Origin: Affinundibacterium fentianense
GTDB taxonomy: Bacteria > Pseudomonadota > Gammaproteobacteria > Burkholderiales > Burkholderiaceae_D
DNA length: 64,000 bases
Reading direction: 5' to 3'
NCBI RefSeq assembly: GCF_018139545.1
Contig: NZ_JAGSPJ010000006.1
Coordinates: forward strand, 62,001-126,000
Within the stretch, counting starts at the first letter, position 1, and the number at the start of each line of letters is the position of its first letter. Shown piece after piece: positions 44,428 through 53,540 of the stretch. The translations under genes and the position numbers were made by a program. Under the pieces are notes generated by a model. That model did no database searches, was not told the DNA's origin, and saw nothing but the letters and a program-made list of their open reading frames with translations.

Positions 44428-44949
44428 TCAATCAATCACCGCAGTCCAATCCCCCGATTTGCCACCGTGTTTTTCTAAGACACGGATATCACTCATCACC
44501 ATACCCCGATCAACTGCTTTGCACATGTCATAAATCGTGAGCAAACCAACTTGTACCGAAGTTAAGGCCTCCATTTCAACACCAGTTTTGCCATACGTCT
44601 CGACTTGTGCTTGGCATAGTACGGCATGGTTTGCTGCATCGAGTTCAAAGTCAACCGTGACGCGGGTTAAGGCTAAAGGGTGGCAAAGAGGAATGAGATC
44701 GCTAGTACGTTTAGCCGCCATGATCGCTGCGATTCTTGCGATCCCAATCACATCGCCTTTCTTTGCATGACCATTTTGTATTAAAGCAAAAGTCGCAGGC
44801 TGCATACGAATTTTGCCAGCCGCACGGGCGATTCTGTGGGTATTGTCTTTGTTGCCGACGTCCACCATATGGGCTTGTCCGCCTTGATCAAAATGGGTCA
44901 AACCACCATTGACTTCGGCAGAGGGAGTTATAGAAAATTTGCTAGTCAT
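44428..44949 (-). CDS. moaC: Cyclic pyranopterin monophosphate synthase
   Basis: 173 residues from ATG 44949. With MoaA it makes cyclic pyranopterin monophosphate for molybdenum cofactor. Diagnostic stretches: [46 protein letters not shown], and [30 protein letters not shown] with the catalytic Lys/Asp region. An upstream extension to 45081 is not family-like. No other moa/moe gene is in the window; divergent from the M48 protease. Confidence 0.96.
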   Translation of the reverse strand: MTSKFSITPSAEVNGGLTHFDQGGQAHMVDVGNKDNTHRIARAAGKIRMQPATFALIQNGHAKKGDVIGIARIAAIMAAKRTSDLIPLCHPLALTRVTVDFELDAANHAVLCQAQVETYGKTGVEMEALTSVQVGLLTIYDMCKAVDRGMVMSDIRVLEKHGGKSGDWTAVID

Positions 44950-45132
44950 AAATAAATTCTCGATGCGTTTTGGCTGCTGGTGAGTGGTTGTTAGCGAATG
45001 TGGGCGAATGTGAGTTAAGATATGCTGTCTCAAAAAAGGCGATAAGCTCAGTGTCGTTCTATCAGGCAACATCGACCGCAACCAACCAGTTTGTAGTAAA
45101 GCGTTTTGTATTTAATTCGTGATCATATCATC

Positions 45133-46734
45133 GTGAAAAAAGAATTCCCGAAATTTCGTTTTAAGTTGATCCAGCTCACTATCTCGATGTGTTTTGGTAG
45201 CACTTTGCTCTTGCCTCACTTGGGATATGCACAAACGGGCACGATTTCGACCCTTCCTTCTACGCCTCCCAGCACGACGCAAAATACACCGAAGAATCAA
45301 AGCTTGCCGACTTTGGGCGATGCTGCCCGTGGTGATTTATCACCGATTATGGAACGCAAAATTGGTGAGCAGATCATGAGCAGTGTGCGGCGTGATCCCG
45401 ATTATTTAGAAGATGGTCCAGTGATTGAATATTTGACCAAACTCGGTAATTCGCTATTGGATAAACGGCCTGATGCGCGTGGCGAAGAGTCTTACGAGTT
45501 TGAGTTTTTTGCCGTACGTGACCCAGTCTTGAATGCGTTTGCTTTCCCCGGCGGTTTCTTGGGATTTCATTCAGGCTTGATTTTGGCCGCACAGTCCGAG
45601 TCGGAGCTCGCTTCCGTCATGGGACATGAAATTGGGCATGTGTCGCAGCGCCATATTGCGCGTATGCTAGGCAATCAAAAAAACGATTTCTTGATTCCGA
45701 TCGCTGCGATTATATTGGCAGCCTTAGCGGCGCGTACTAGCCCTGATGCCGCAATGGGCATGATTATGGGCGGGCAAGGTCTTGCGATTCAAAGGCAATT
45801 AAATTTTAGTCGCGATGCAGAGCGCGAAGCAGATCGCATCGGCTTTCAAATTCTTAAAGATGGTGGCTATGATACCGCCGGCATGTTGGCTTTTTTTGGA
45901 CGTATGCAGCACGCCTCGCGTAATTACACCGACAATGGTTTGTCGTATCTACGGAGCCATCCGCTCACCAGCGAACGGATGGCAGATATCCAAGGGCGCT
46001 TATTTGGTGAACGCTATCGCCAACGCGTTGATGGGTTAGATTTTTATTTGACGCAAGCGCGCGTACGCGTTTTGCAAGACAGTAAAGCGCAAGGCTTAAT
46101 CGATGCCGCAGTCGCGTTTGAAAATCAAATTAAAAATGGTAACGAAGAGCGTCGGCTCAGTGGCGAATATGGATTGGCATTTATTGCTTACAAAAAGAAT
46201 GACTTTTTGAAGGCGGAAAAACTTTTAGATACCCTAGTTGCACACATCGCGCAAATGCCAAATCAAAAAAAATGGCTAAAAGAAACCAGCGCGTTTGCGA
46301 GTCTCGCCATCGATATTGAAATGGGCAAAAAACGTCCAGATTTAGCTGTCGCCAAAGCTAAAGCCGCATTGCGTGATCTGCCATTAGCACGCGGCCTAGC
46401 GCATCAATACGCCGAAGTGTTGATCGAAGCAAAAAACTACAAAGAAGCCGAAGCTTTTTTGCGTGACCAGATCAGCCTGTATCGCCGCGAAGCCAAGTTA
46501 CAGCACTTACTTGCAAAATCCTATGCAGCAGAAGGCAAGCAAGCACTACAACATATCGCCTTAGCTGAAGCCTACGCCTTAGAAGGTGCACTACCCGCAG
46601 CTTTAGCCCAACTCGACATTGCTCGCCTTGATCCCGATGTGAAATATTACGATTTGTCTGTGATAGACGCGCGTGAGCGTGAATGGAAAGAAAAGCGTAA
46701 AGAGGAATTGGAAGACGAAAAGAAGGGGAAGTAG
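45133..46734 (+). CDS. M48-family metalloprotease, BepA-like, with TPR tail
   Basis: About 533 residues. A signal sequence (KKEFPKFRFKLIQLTISMCFG, cleavage near GYA-QT) is followed by the M48 peptidase domain with HExxH (MGHEIGHVSQRH) and the downstream glutamate motif SRDAEREADRIGFQIL. The C-terminal 200 residues form TPR-like helices (EYGLAFIAYKKNDFLKAEKLLDT; YAEVLIEAKNYKEAEAFLRDQ). This is the architecture of BepA/YfgC, the periplasmic protease-chaperone that monitors LptD and BAM assembly. The start is uncertain: GTG 45133 or TTG 45106, neither with a strong ribosome-binding site. Confidence 0.9.
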   Translation: MKKEFPKFRFKLIQLTISMCFGSTLLLPHLGYAQTGTISTLPSTPPSTTQNTPKNQSLPTLGDAARGDLSPIMERKIGEQIMSSVRRDPDYLEDGPVIEYLTKLGNSLLDKRPDARGEESYEFEFFAVRDPVLNAFAFPGGFLGFHSGLILAAQSESELASVMGHEIGHVSQRHIARMLGNQKNDFLIPIAAIILAALAARTSPDAAMGMIMGGQGLAIQRQLNFSRDAEREADRIGFQILKDGGYDTAGMLAFFGRMQHASRNYTDNGLSYLRSHPLTSERMADIQGRLFGERYRQRVDGLDFYLTQARVRVLQDSKAQGLIDAAVAFENQIKNGNEERRLSGEYGLAFIAYKKNDFLKAEKLLDTLVAHIAQMPNQKKWLKETSAFASLAIDIEMGKKRPDLAVAKAKAALRDLPLARGLAHQYAEVLIEAKNYKEAEAFLRDQISLYRREAKLQHLLAKSYAAEGKQALQHIALAEAYALEGALPAALAQLDIARLDPDVKYYDLSVIDAREREWKEKRKEELEDEKKGK

Positions 46735-46870
46735 GGAGTATAGTTTGAATGGTCAAAGTGTTTGGTAAAATGCAAGAATAGGATGACGTATTTCACGGAC
46801 ATGTTAATACTGATTAAATGTGCAGTGCCATGCTGGAAACCCAATATTTACAAGCCTTTGGAGGCAATGA

Positions 46871-46933
46871 ATGAAAAATGTTATGCGTCATCTTAAATTA
46901 TTAGGCGACATTGTATTGGCTATATCTATTTAG
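46871..46933 (+). CDS. 20-codon open frame with strong ribosome-binding site
   Basis: ATG 46871 is preceded by TTGGAGGCAATGA, the best Shine-Dalgarno in this interval, and the frame encodes MKNVMRHLKLLGDIVLAISI, a short basic-hydrophobic peptide that ends 12 bases before the HNH endonuclease start. It could be a leader peptide, a small membrane peptide or the remnant of a gene cut by the insertion. No homologue is known to me. Confidence 0.3.
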   Translation: MKNVMRHLKLLGDIVLAISI

Positions 46934-46945
46934 GTAACTTCAAGC

Positions 46946-47617
46946 ATGAGCCGCGCTTTCTTTCGCGAACCCATACCGGAAATTTACAAATGTGCGGAGC
47001 TAATTCGAACCGCAGTAGAGGCGCATATTTCAGGTAATAGTGAGGTCGCTAGTGACCTATTTAATTTAGCAAATGACATAGCGGTTAGGGAGTGGTTGGA
47101 ATCAATATGGGGGAAATCAAGCCCTTATGTTAAGTTCAAGTCAGTACCGAATAGTCTGCCAATACTTTCAAAAGAAGATCGTCTTGAGGTTCGAATGCCA
47201 AGTGGCCAGCAAAAAGCAAGCTTACTCCGCCGTGATGGATTTTACTGTCGATTTTGTGAAATTCCTGTAATTAGAAAAGAAGTACGTCACTACCTTCATA
47301 CCATTTATCCAAATACCTTGCCTTGGGGGAGAAAAAACATTTCTCAGCACGCTGCATTTCAAGTCATGTGGGCACAGTACGACCACATAATCCCCCACGC
47401 TCGCGGTGGCACTAATTCGCTAGAAAATATGGTAATTACTTGTGCTGCTTGCAATTTTGGCCGTATGGATTTCACTTTAGAAGAAGTAGGCATTGAAGAC
47501 CCAAGATCTAGACTTATAAAAAGAGGTTTATGGAATGGAATGGAACATGTCCTTCCACTTAGGCAGCGAGTGGAATGGAACCATGTGTCACAGTCGCTCA
47601 ACTTTCGGTTAACGTGA
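46946..47617 (+). CDS. HNH endonuclease
   Basis: 223 residues. The HNH nuclease module lies at about residues 88-185: LLRRDGFYCRFCEIPV supplies the first zinc Cys pair, QYDHIIPHARGGTNSLENMVITCAACNFGRMD holds the DH, the central Asn and the second Cys pair. About 85 residues of unassigned helical sequence precede it. It resembles stand-alone HNH nucleases of accessory regions. The reading frame is intact. Together with the next gene it sits between conserved core genes, suggesting insertion. Whether it is a defence nuclease, homing-type enzyme or phage relic is not shown. Confidence 0.85.
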   Translation: MSRAFFREPIPEIYKCAELIRTAVEAHISGNSEVASDLFNLANDIAVREWLESIWGKSSPYVKFKSVPNSLPILSKEDRLEVRMPSGQQKASLLRRDGFYCRFCEIPVIRKEVRHYLHTIYPNTLPWGRKNISQHAAFQVMWAQYDHIIPHARGGTNSLENMVITCAACNFGRMDFTLEEVGIEDPRSRLIKRGLWNGMEHVLPLRQRVEWNHVSQSLNFRLT

Positions 47618-47703
47618 CGACTCAAAGCTGGGCTTTGGGTCACTTCCATGCCCGCGGCATTCTGGCAGCACGTTATCTTCAACATTAACCTCGTAGGAAA
47701 GAA

Positions 47704-48318
47704 ATGCGCAAAACAATCTCCTATAAGTCATTTGATGATCTTGGTCGAGTTAAATTGTCAAGATCCTTCTATATGAGAGAATTTCTTTATAGCGAAATCT
47801 CGAACTTTTATGGCGTACAAAACATTCCGGAAAATCCCGATTTAGCTGTAGCTAATGGTCGTAACCTCTGTGAGAGCCTTCTTGAGCCACTCAACTCAAC
47901 ATTTGGACGTATATCTATACGCTCCGCATACCGTTCTCTCGCGGTTAATGGTCTCGGAAATGAAAAGGGCCACAATTGTGGTTCAAATGAGAAAAACTAT
48001 GCGAACCACATCTGGGATATACCTGATTCTGAGGGACTACATGGAGCTATGGCCTGCATTATTGTTCCTTGGTTTACAGAGCGCTATGAGGCCGGTGCGG
48101 ACTGGCGAGCAATGGCTTATTGGATTCACAACAATCTTCCGTATAGCGAACTCCAATTCTTTCCAAAGTTATGCGCATTCAACATCGGTTGGCACGAGAA
48201 GCCAAAACGTAAAATTGAAAGCTATATTAAGGGTTCTTCCGGCATACTCACTCAAGGTGAGCCTGTAAATCCAAAATATGCTGATTGCTATGCAACCTTT
48301 CCCGAAATGAAGCTTTGA
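47704..48318 (+). CDS. Hypothetical protein, faint resemblance to M15-type peptidases
   Basis: 204 residues, not confidently recognised. Features reminiscent of D,D-peptidase/hedgehog folds: SIRSAYRSLAVN (compare S-YRS--VN), a His/Asp-containing stretch ANHIWDIPD, YSELQFFPKLCAF in the place of the Y-QLI motif, and FNIGWHEKPKR with a late His. The usual HxxGxAxD spacing is not present, so the fold and activity are speculative. It has its own Shine-Dalgarno (TAGGAAAG) and begins 86 bases after the HNH gene on the same strand; the two may be an accessory pair. No signal peptide. Confidence 0.55.
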   Translation: MRKTISYKSFDDLGRVKLSRSFYMREFLYSEISNFYGVQNIPENPDLAVANGRNLCESLLEPLNSTFGRISIRSAYRSLAVNGLGNEKGHNCGSNEKNYANHIWDIPDSEGLHGAMACIIVPWFTERYEAGADWRAMAYWIHNNLPYSELQFFPKLCAFNIGWHEKPKRKIESYIKGSSGILTQGEPVNPKYADCYATFPEMKL

Positions 48319-48346
48319 CTGCGCTGCCAATAGCTCGCTCAAGTAT

Positions 48347-48379
48347 GACGACTTCAGCTATGACGAATTCGAAGTCGTC
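48347..48379. repeat. Perfect 9-bp hairpin after the hypothetical gene
   Basis: GACGACTTC and GAAGTCGTC flank a 15-base loop 29 bases past the stop codon. Weaker pairing continues outward (GCT-AAGT / ACT-AAGC). No T-run follows on the plus strand. It could be a transcript end, an element boundary or a recombination site. The rest of 48319-48504 holds nothing recognisable. Confidence 0.4.
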
Positions 48380-48504
48380 ACTAAGCTACAACATTGGAAA
48401 TTAATTGTGTAAATCTAATACTTCGAAACACGGAGAAACCGGTTTGACTAATCGAAGGCGAGCAAAGAATAAATGGCGCAGATCTATTGTTGCCAAAATG
48501 CAGT

Positions 48505-49104
48505 TCATCGCGGCTGCTGGCAATAGCCAACCTCGTTTAGTAAGCTCGTCAAATCCGTTTGCTGCAAAACGATTTCCCGCCCAGCAATTCTTGCAGTAAT
48601 CTTGAATTGAGAGGTACTTTCTGTCGATGCTTCCATGAACTCTAGCAATCGCTCTTCAGCTAAAGTCTGCTGATTCTCTTTGAGTGTGTCGAGAAACAAG
48701 CCAATGTCACGGTCGTCCAGTTGGCATAAATACTGATCAGCATGACACGCAATATTCCCATCATCTAACATCCAAACCCGTGTCGCGGGCGGCATGATTT
48801 GTCCCGTATGCAAACGCCAGGTTTGATCTGGCAAGATTTGCGCGATGTAAGGCGTTGCGGCTAAATCGACATAGACTTTTTGCGGTCCATTTTGAAAGAA
48901 CCAATTCCCATTGTCATCGCATAGATAGTTGCGATTGATAAAGCTTTGTAGCGTTGGGTTGCGAATCACATCACCTGGCAAATTTAACGCTTGTGCACGT
49001 TCGTCGCGCATGCGCCAGTTGCCGCGTGCATCGAGACTTAGCCAGCCGTAGCAATCCGGCACATTCGGCCATTTGGCCATGGCGGCGAGAACGATGTCAT
49101 CCAT
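48505..49104 (-). CDS. Conserved hypothetical protein
   Basis: 199 residues, cytoplasmic, starting MDDIVLAAMAKWPNVPDCYGWL. I recognise this type as a conserved Burkholderiales protein commonly found beside the YheT hydrolase (DARGNWRMRDE, DDNGNWFFQNGPQKVYVDL, ATRVWMLDDGN), but no function is known to me. Its start overlaps the last eight bases of the yheT-like gene on the same strand, so the two are translationally linked. The C-terminal 50 residues (SQFKITARIAGREIVLQQTD) border the accessory insertion but the frame looks complete. Confidence 0.75.
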   Translation of the reverse strand: MDDIVLAAMAKWPNVPDCYGWLSLDARGNWRMRDERAQALNLPGDVIRNPTLQSFINRNYLCDDNGNWFFQNGPQKVYVDLAATPYIAQILPDQTWRLHTGQIMPPATRVWMLDDGNIACHADQYLCQLDDRDIGLFLDTLKENQQTLAEERLLEFMEASTESTSQFKITARIAGREIVLQQTDLTSLLNEVGYCQQPR

Positions 49105-50053
49105 GTGCTTGTAGATGGGAGATGATTTTTTCGGGTAGCCAATCTAGTTTGCCGGGGAAGGCTCCTTGCGCAAATCCGACGTGACCGCCATGTTGTGGAT
49201 AATCGAGTGTGACATAAGTCGATGCCGATTTGGGTAAAAATTGCGCGGGCATGAAGGGATCATTTTGCGCATTGAGCACCAAGGTCGGCACTTGAATTTC
49301 ATTTAGTACCAAACAAGCACTGGCTCTGTGCCAGTAATCATCAACGTCACGATAACCATGCAAAGGTGCGGTGACGACATTGTCGAACTCGTATAGGTTC
49401 TTGGCGCTAAGCATGCGTTCACGATCAAATAGCTTGGGGAATTGCGTGAGCTTGTGCAGGCATTTTGGCTTCAAGGTTTGTAGAAAATTTTTCGTATAAA
49501 TACGATTAAAGCCACGCGATAAAGTTGCGCCGCTATTGGTTAAATCCAGTGGTGCCGAGACCGCACAAGCGGCATCGACGATGCGGGCGCTCGATTGCGA
49601 TTCACCTAGCCAACGTAATAAAGCATTGCCGCCTAGCGAGACGCCGCTGGCATAGAACTTCGCTTGCGGATGGGCTGCTGTAAATTGGCTATGCAGACGA
49701 CGGATGATCCAGTTGATTTCTTGCGCATCGCCGGAGTGATAAAAACGCGGTGCTTGATTCGGCTCGCCTGAGCAACCACGAAAATGTGGCACTGCGCCCG
49801 ACCAACCTAAACTTTTTAATTTGTCCATCAAGGCGCGGGCGTAGTGACTATTGCTGGAGCCTTCTAAGCCATGAAATAAAACCAGAAACGGTTTGCCCGC
49901 TTCGCCATCTAAAAAATCGACGTCGATAAAATCTTGATCGGGGGTGGTCCAACGTTCACGTCGGAGTGCAACCTCAGGCTTGTGCATCAAGGTTGCTGGA
50001 TAAATGGTCTGGGCATGGCCGCCTGCCAGCCACCACGGGGAGGAGTAGTGCAT
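49097..50053 (-). CDS. YheT-family alpha/beta hydrolase
   Basis: 318 residues. The alpha/beta-hydrolase triad is visible: nucleophile Ser in SGVSLGGNALLRWLGE, Asp in NAQNDPFMPAQFLP and His in YPQHGGHVGF. The oxyanion segment LFHGLEGSSNSHYARAL is characteristic of the YheT/ABHD1-3 group, linked to lipid or ester hydrolysis of uncertain substrate. It opens with WLAGGHAQTIYPA, another family hallmark. Operonic with the downstream conserved hypothetical gene and 15 bases downstream of an NTF2-like gene on the same strand. Confidence 0.92.
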   Translation of the reverse strand: MHYSSPWWLAGGHAQTIYPATLMHKPEVALRRERWTTPDQDFIDVDFLDGEAGKPFLVLFHGLEGSSNSHYARALMDKLKSLGWSGAVPHFRGCSGEPNQAPRFYHSGDAQEINWIIRRLHSQFTAAHPQAKFYASGVSLGGNALLRWLGESQSSARIVDAACAVSAPLDLTNSGATLSRGFNRIYTKNFLQTLKPKCLHKLTQFPKLFDRERMLSAKNLYEFDNVVTAPLHGYRDVDDYWHRASACLVLNEIQVPTLVLNAQNDPFMPAQFLPKSASTYVTLDYPQHGGHVGFAQGAFPGKLDWLPEKIISHLQAHG

Positions 50054-50067
50054 TTATTCTGTGTCGT

Positions 50068-50499
50068 TCAATGTAAGACGTCAGCTTTGGTGAGATCAAC
50101 TGGTGCCGATCCCGCTGCCACTGAGGCGTGATGCGTCGCGATGCGCCAACCACGCGGCGTTTTGATATACACATTGGTGGCGATAATGTGAACGTCTTGG
50201 GCGATCTGATCTTTGGGGTGTAGTTCTTCGATCACACTATGCACTGCCGTCAATAAATTATGCATGGCGTGCAATTGGCGTGTGTGAATATGCATGCTGC
50301 CATTTTCAAAGATCGCTTCCCACGAAGCGCGGATTTCGGCGTGCCCGACTAAACGCGGTGAATTGGGATGAACACAGACAATTTCTTCATCTTCTGCCCA
50401 AAGTGCCATCATCGCGTCGAGGTCGCCACGCGCTATCGCATCGTAAAAGGCGATTTCGACTTCATCTGCACTACCGTTGAGCTGCTTTTTGGCGGGCAT
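50068..50499 (-). CDS. NTF2-like (SnoaL/DUF4440-type) protein
   Basis: 143 residues with the cone-shaped NTF2/ketosteroid-isomerase fold: AFYDAIARGDLDAMMALWAEDEEIVCVHP (helix 1 and first strand), RLVGHAEIRASWEAIF and NVYIKTPRGWRIATHHAS. Such proteins are small-molecule binders or isomerases with diverse roles; function is not predictable here. It precedes the YheT-like gene by 14 bases and belongs to the same minus-strand operon. Confidence 0.82.
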   Translation of the reverse strand: MPAKKQLNGSADEVEIAFYDAIARGDLDAMMALWAEDEEIVCVHPNSPRLVGHAEIRASWEAIFENGSMHIHTRQLHAMHNLLTAVHSVIEELHPKDQIAQDVHIIATNVYIKTPRGWRIATHHASVAAGSAPVDLTKADVLH

Positions 50500-50556
50500 G
50501 TGATTTTCTCGTGTGAGTGTCTTTTGGGCGGAAACAGCGAAGCAGTCTGCCAGCTG

Positions 50557-50760
50557 CTAGTGTGCTTTCAATACCGTTCCCGCAGCCAATTTGTAAACAG
50601 TGCCGCAATAGGAGCAAGTCGCTGAATCACCATGCGACAAGTCCAAATAGACGCGTGGATGGGAAGACCACAAAGGCATGGCAGGATTAGGGCAATGTGC
50701 TGGCAAGTCGCTGGCTTGTAATTCAACTGCGGCGGCAGTATTGGATGGCTTATTTGACAT
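50557..50760 (-). CDS. Zinc-finger (CHCC) domain protein
   Basis: 67 residues. The zf-CHCC pattern is seen: LPAHCPNP, HPRVYLDLSHGD, CSYCGTVYKL, giving C-x-H-x-C-x2-C ligands as in bacterial proteins related to complex I subunit NDUFS6. In Burkholderiales such small proteins sit near ilvE or yheT genes. ATG 50760 follows GAGGAGAAA on the minus strand, a strong ribosome-binding site; the longer frame upstream is not coding-like. Confidence 0.85.
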   Translation of the reverse strand: MSNKPSNTAAAVELQASDLPAHCPNPAMPLWSSHPRVYLDLSHGDSATCSYCGTVYKLAAGTVLKAH

Positions 50761-50995
50761 GTTTTTCTCCTCATTGAGTGAATTTGCTTTAGCGCATGAT
50801 TTTAACGGATTCCACTCCATTTGCGGAGAGCGATTAGCATGCAAGATGGTCTTGAGCAATGAACTTTCACAAATGTTTTGCGTTGACGCTAAGCAAGTAT
50901 TGGTATGCAGCGTTACAATACGGGTTTTGCAGCAGCGCTTTGCTTGCAATGTTCCTCAATTCTCATGCTTATCTGACGCTGTTGCGTTGCCCACT

Positions 50996-51727
50996 ATGTT
51001 AAAAGACTGGAATTCGGCTCTCTTTCGCGAAGGCTTTAAGGCTTCCGCGCCATCTCTATTTGGCATGGCTGCTTGGGGTATGGTCGTTGGCGTCGCCATG
51101 ATTAAGGCGGGGTTGAGTTTGCCGCAGGCTTTTGGGATGACGCTGTTGGTCTTTGCTGGCTCTGCGCAATTGGCAGCTTTGCCTCTGATTGTGGCGAACG
51201 CGCCGATTTGGGTGATCTTTGCGACCGCCTTGATTGTGAATTTACGCTTTTTGATTATGTCAGCCTTGATTGCGCCGCGCTTTGCGCATTTACCTTGGGC
51301 AAAGCGCATCGTGTTTGGTTTCTTGACTGGCGATATTTCTGTTCCTTTGTTCATGAATCGCTTTCCCGCGATGTGGCAAAACGCAGCAGAGGAGCGTGAT
51401 CAGGTGTTGTACTTGAAAGGCTTGATCGTTCCGAACTGGTTTGTCTGGCAGGCAGGTTCCATTCTGGGCATTTTGGCGGGCAGTCAGGTGCCTATGCATT
51501 GGGGCTTAGGATTTGCGGGAACCTTGGCAATCTTGTGTATTTTGTTGCCGATGATGCGCAATCGCCCAGGATTTATCGGTGTTTTAGTGGCTGGTGTTGT
51601 GGCTGTAGCTGCACATGCCATGCCGTATAAGCTGGGATTGTTGCTCGCGGTGTTAATCGGTATGGCGGTGGCAATGTGGGTAGAGGAGCATATGAATCCA
51701 GTTCAGCAGGAGCAAGGTGATGAGTGA
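50996..51727 (+). CDS. azlC: AzlC-family branched-chain amino acid exporter subunit
   Basis: 243-residue inner-membrane protein. FKASAPSLFGMAAWGMVVGVAMIKAGL and FAGSAQLAALPLI are signature AzlC stretches, RFLIMSALIAPRF and QAGSILGILAGSQVP follow; about seven spans. With AzlD it forms a small exporter of branched-chain amino acids and analogues. ATG 50996 is chosen; an in-frame extension back to 50678 overlaps the zinc-finger gene and is not AzlC-like. Confidence 0.9.
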   Translation: MLKDWNSALFREGFKASAPSLFGMAAWGMVVGVAMIKAGLSLPQAFGMTLLVFAGSAQLAALPLIVANAPIWVIFATALIVNLRFLIMSALIAPRFAHLPWAKRIVFGFLTGDISVPLFMNRFPAMWQNAAEERDQVLYLKGLIVPNWFVWQAGSILGILAGSQVPMHWGLGFAGTLAILCILLPMMRNRPGFIGVLVAGVVAVAAHAMPYKLGLLLAVLIGMAVAMWVEEHMNPVQQEQGDE

Positions 51728-52043
51728 TATCGAAATCTGGGCCGTGATCATCTTGCTGACAATCGCGACGGTGGTTGATCGCAGCGCATTTTGGGTGGTT
51801 GGTCATCATATTAATTTGCCCAGACGAGTGCAAGAAGCTTTACGTTACGCGCCAAGTTGCGCCTTGGCTGCGATTGTCGCGCCCGACTTTTTTATCAATG
51901 ACAATCAACTAGTCACCTCTCTGCATAACCCGAAATTGATTGCGGGAGTTGTCGCATCTGCTTTCTATCTTTGGAAGAAAGATATGTTGTTGACTATTGT
52001 TTTTGGCATGGGAATATTCAGCTTGGTACGCTTGTACTTCTAA
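51720..52043 (+). CDS. azlD: AzlD-family branched-chain amino acid exporter subunit
   Basis: 107-residue protein with four spans (IWAVIILLTIATVVDRSAFW, ALRYAPSCALAAIVAPDFF, LIAGVVASAFYLW, LLTIVFGMGIFSLVRL). The ALRYAPSCALAAIVAP motif is typical of AzlD. Its ATG overlaps the azlC stop region by eight bases (ATGAGTGA), indicating translational coupling and a 1:1 complex. Confidence 0.9.
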   Translation: MSDIEIWAVIILLTIATVVDRSAFWVVGHHINLPRRVQEALRYAPSCALAAIVAPDFFINDNQLVTSLHNPKLIAGVVASAFYLWKKDMLLTIVFGMGIFSLVRLYF

Positions 52044-52110
52044 TCCTCAGCAAGCCTAAAGATACCTGAATAAAATTTCATAAAAGTCAATATTGGTGAG
52101 AAAAATCGTG

Positions 52111-52143
52111 AATCGCGCTCGTGTTTTGGTAAAATACGCGATT
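52111..52143 (+). promoter_or_regulatory. Dyad around the pgk promoter region
   Basis: AATCGCG and CGCGATT flank 19 bases that contain TG-G-TAAAAT, an extended -10-like element; a second, outer pair GTGAAT / ATTCAC (52108 and about 52153) surrounds it. The symmetric layout suggests repressor control of the pgk-pyk unit; no known glycolytic regulator site (HexR, Cra) is matched. Confidence 0.4.
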
Positions 52144-52260
52144 AATTTAAAAATTCACGGAATTGTTGATTTACTTGCTTTTTAGATCATTGCAAGACAA
52201 TCGCAGGCTGCCGTGATGCCACGCCTCGATTTATTCCTTCTCATCTTAATTGGTCCTGCT

Positions 52261-53454
52261 ATGCAATTTAATCGTCTGAGCGATCTCATCGCTGCTAATA
52301 AACTCCAAGGTCAACGTGTCTTTATTCGTGCAGATTTGAATGTTCCGCAAGACGATGCAGGCAATATTACAGAAGACACGCGTATCCGCGCTTCTGTGCC
52401 AGCGATTCAACAGGCTTTGCAAGCTGGCGCCGCCGTGATGGTGACATCCCATTTGGGTCGCCCAACCGAAGGTGAATTCAAAGCGGAAGATTCTTTGGCC
52501 CCAGTAGCAACACGTTTATCGGAATTATTGGGCGTGACGGTTGAACTCAAACAAAACTGGGTTGATGGCGTGGAAGTAGCTGCTGGTCAAGTCGTATTGT
52601 TAGAAAATTGCCGCGTCAATAAAGGCGAAAAAAAGAACGATGACGCGCTCGCGCAAAAAATGGCGAAGCTGTGCGACATTTATGTAAACGATGCATTCGG
52701 CACCGCACATCGCGCAGAAGCGACGACCCACGGTATCGCAAAATATGCGTCTATCGTTTGCGCTGGTCCTTTGTTGTCGGCTGAATTGGATGCCTTGGGT
52801 AAAGCGCTCGGTCAACCAGCACGTCCATTGTCGGCGATTGTGGCTGGCTCTAAAGTCTCTAGCAAATTGACCATCTTAAAATCTCTCGCCGAAAAAGTAG
52901 ATCAATTGATCGTCGGCGGTGGTATCGCGAATACTTTCATGCTGGCAGCAGGTTTGAAGATTGGTAAGTCTTTAGCTGAGGCTGACTTGGTAGGCGAAGC
53001 CAAGGCGATTATGGACATGATGGCAGCGCGTGGCGCGATTGTGCCGATTCCAACCGATGTAGTTTGTGCAAAGGAATTTTCTCCAACAGCTGTTGCAACA
53101 GTAAAAGCAGTCGCAGATGTACAAGACGATGACATGATTTTGGATATCGGTCCTGACACAGCCAATGCATTGGCCGCACAAATTCGTCAAGCAGGTACGA
53201 TCGTGTGGAATGGCCCAGTTGGCGTGTTCGAGTTCGATCAATTTGGGAATGGCACCAAAGTATTGGCTGAAGCAATTGCGGAATCCAATGGCTTCTCGAT
53301 TGCTGGCGGCGGCGATACTTTAGCCGCGATTGCCAAGTACAACATCACAGAAAAAATTGGCTATATCTCCACTGGCGGCGGCGCATTCTTGGAATTTTTG
53401 GAAGGCAAAACTTTGCCAGCCGTAGAGATTTTGTTGCAAAGAGCGGCGCAATAA
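52261..53454 (+). CDS. pgk: Phosphoglycerate kinase
   Basis: 397-residue glycolytic kinase forming ATP from 1,3-bisphosphoglycerate. [73 protein letters not shown] and [12 protein letters not shown] are family hallmarks. ATG 52261 gives the usual start; the extension to 52213 is not conserved. Followed 86 bases later by pyk, so probably an operon. Confidence 0.97.
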   Translation: MQFNRLSDLIAANKLQGQRVFIRADLNVPQDDAGNITEDTRIRASVPAIQQALQAGAAVMVTSHLGRPTEGEFKAEDSLAPVATRLSELLGVTVELKQNWVDGVEVAAGQVVLLENCRVNKGEKKNDDALAQKMAKLCDIYVNDAFGTAHRAEATTHGIAKYASIVCAGPLLSAELDALGKALGQPARPLSAIVAGSKVSSKLTILKSLAEKVDQLIVGGGIANTFMLAAGLKIGKSLAEADLVGEAKAIMDMMAARGAIVPIPTDVVCAKEFSPTAVATVKAVADVQDDDMILDIGPDTANALAAQIRQAGTIVWNGPVGVFEFDQFGNGTKVLAEAIAESNGFSIAGGGDTLAAIAKYNITEKIGYISTGGGAFLEFLEGKTLPAVEILLQRAAQ

Positions 53455-53540
53455 TCTGCGCTCTTTGAGGCTAAATTTTTGGCTAAAGAGATTTTTAGTT
53501 TTAAGCACGACCTTGTAAAAATTATCCATCAGGAGATTCA

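Noticed and set aside
44950-45081. N-terminal extension of MoaC.
   Set aside because: The 44 extra residues are unlike MoaC and cover the divergent promoter region.
46735-48504. Possible integron cassettes around the HNH and hypothetical genes (single-gene units, same direction, hairpins after each stop, GGTTAA/TTAACC around 47608-47692).
   Set aside because: No proper GTTRRRY/RYYYAAC pairs with matching inner boxes are present, no integrase is in the window, and the two hairpins do not resemble each other.
48405-48599. 64-codon plus-strand frame at the edge of the accessory insertion.
   Set aside because: It runs antisense into the conserved hypothetical gene and has no ribosome-binding site.
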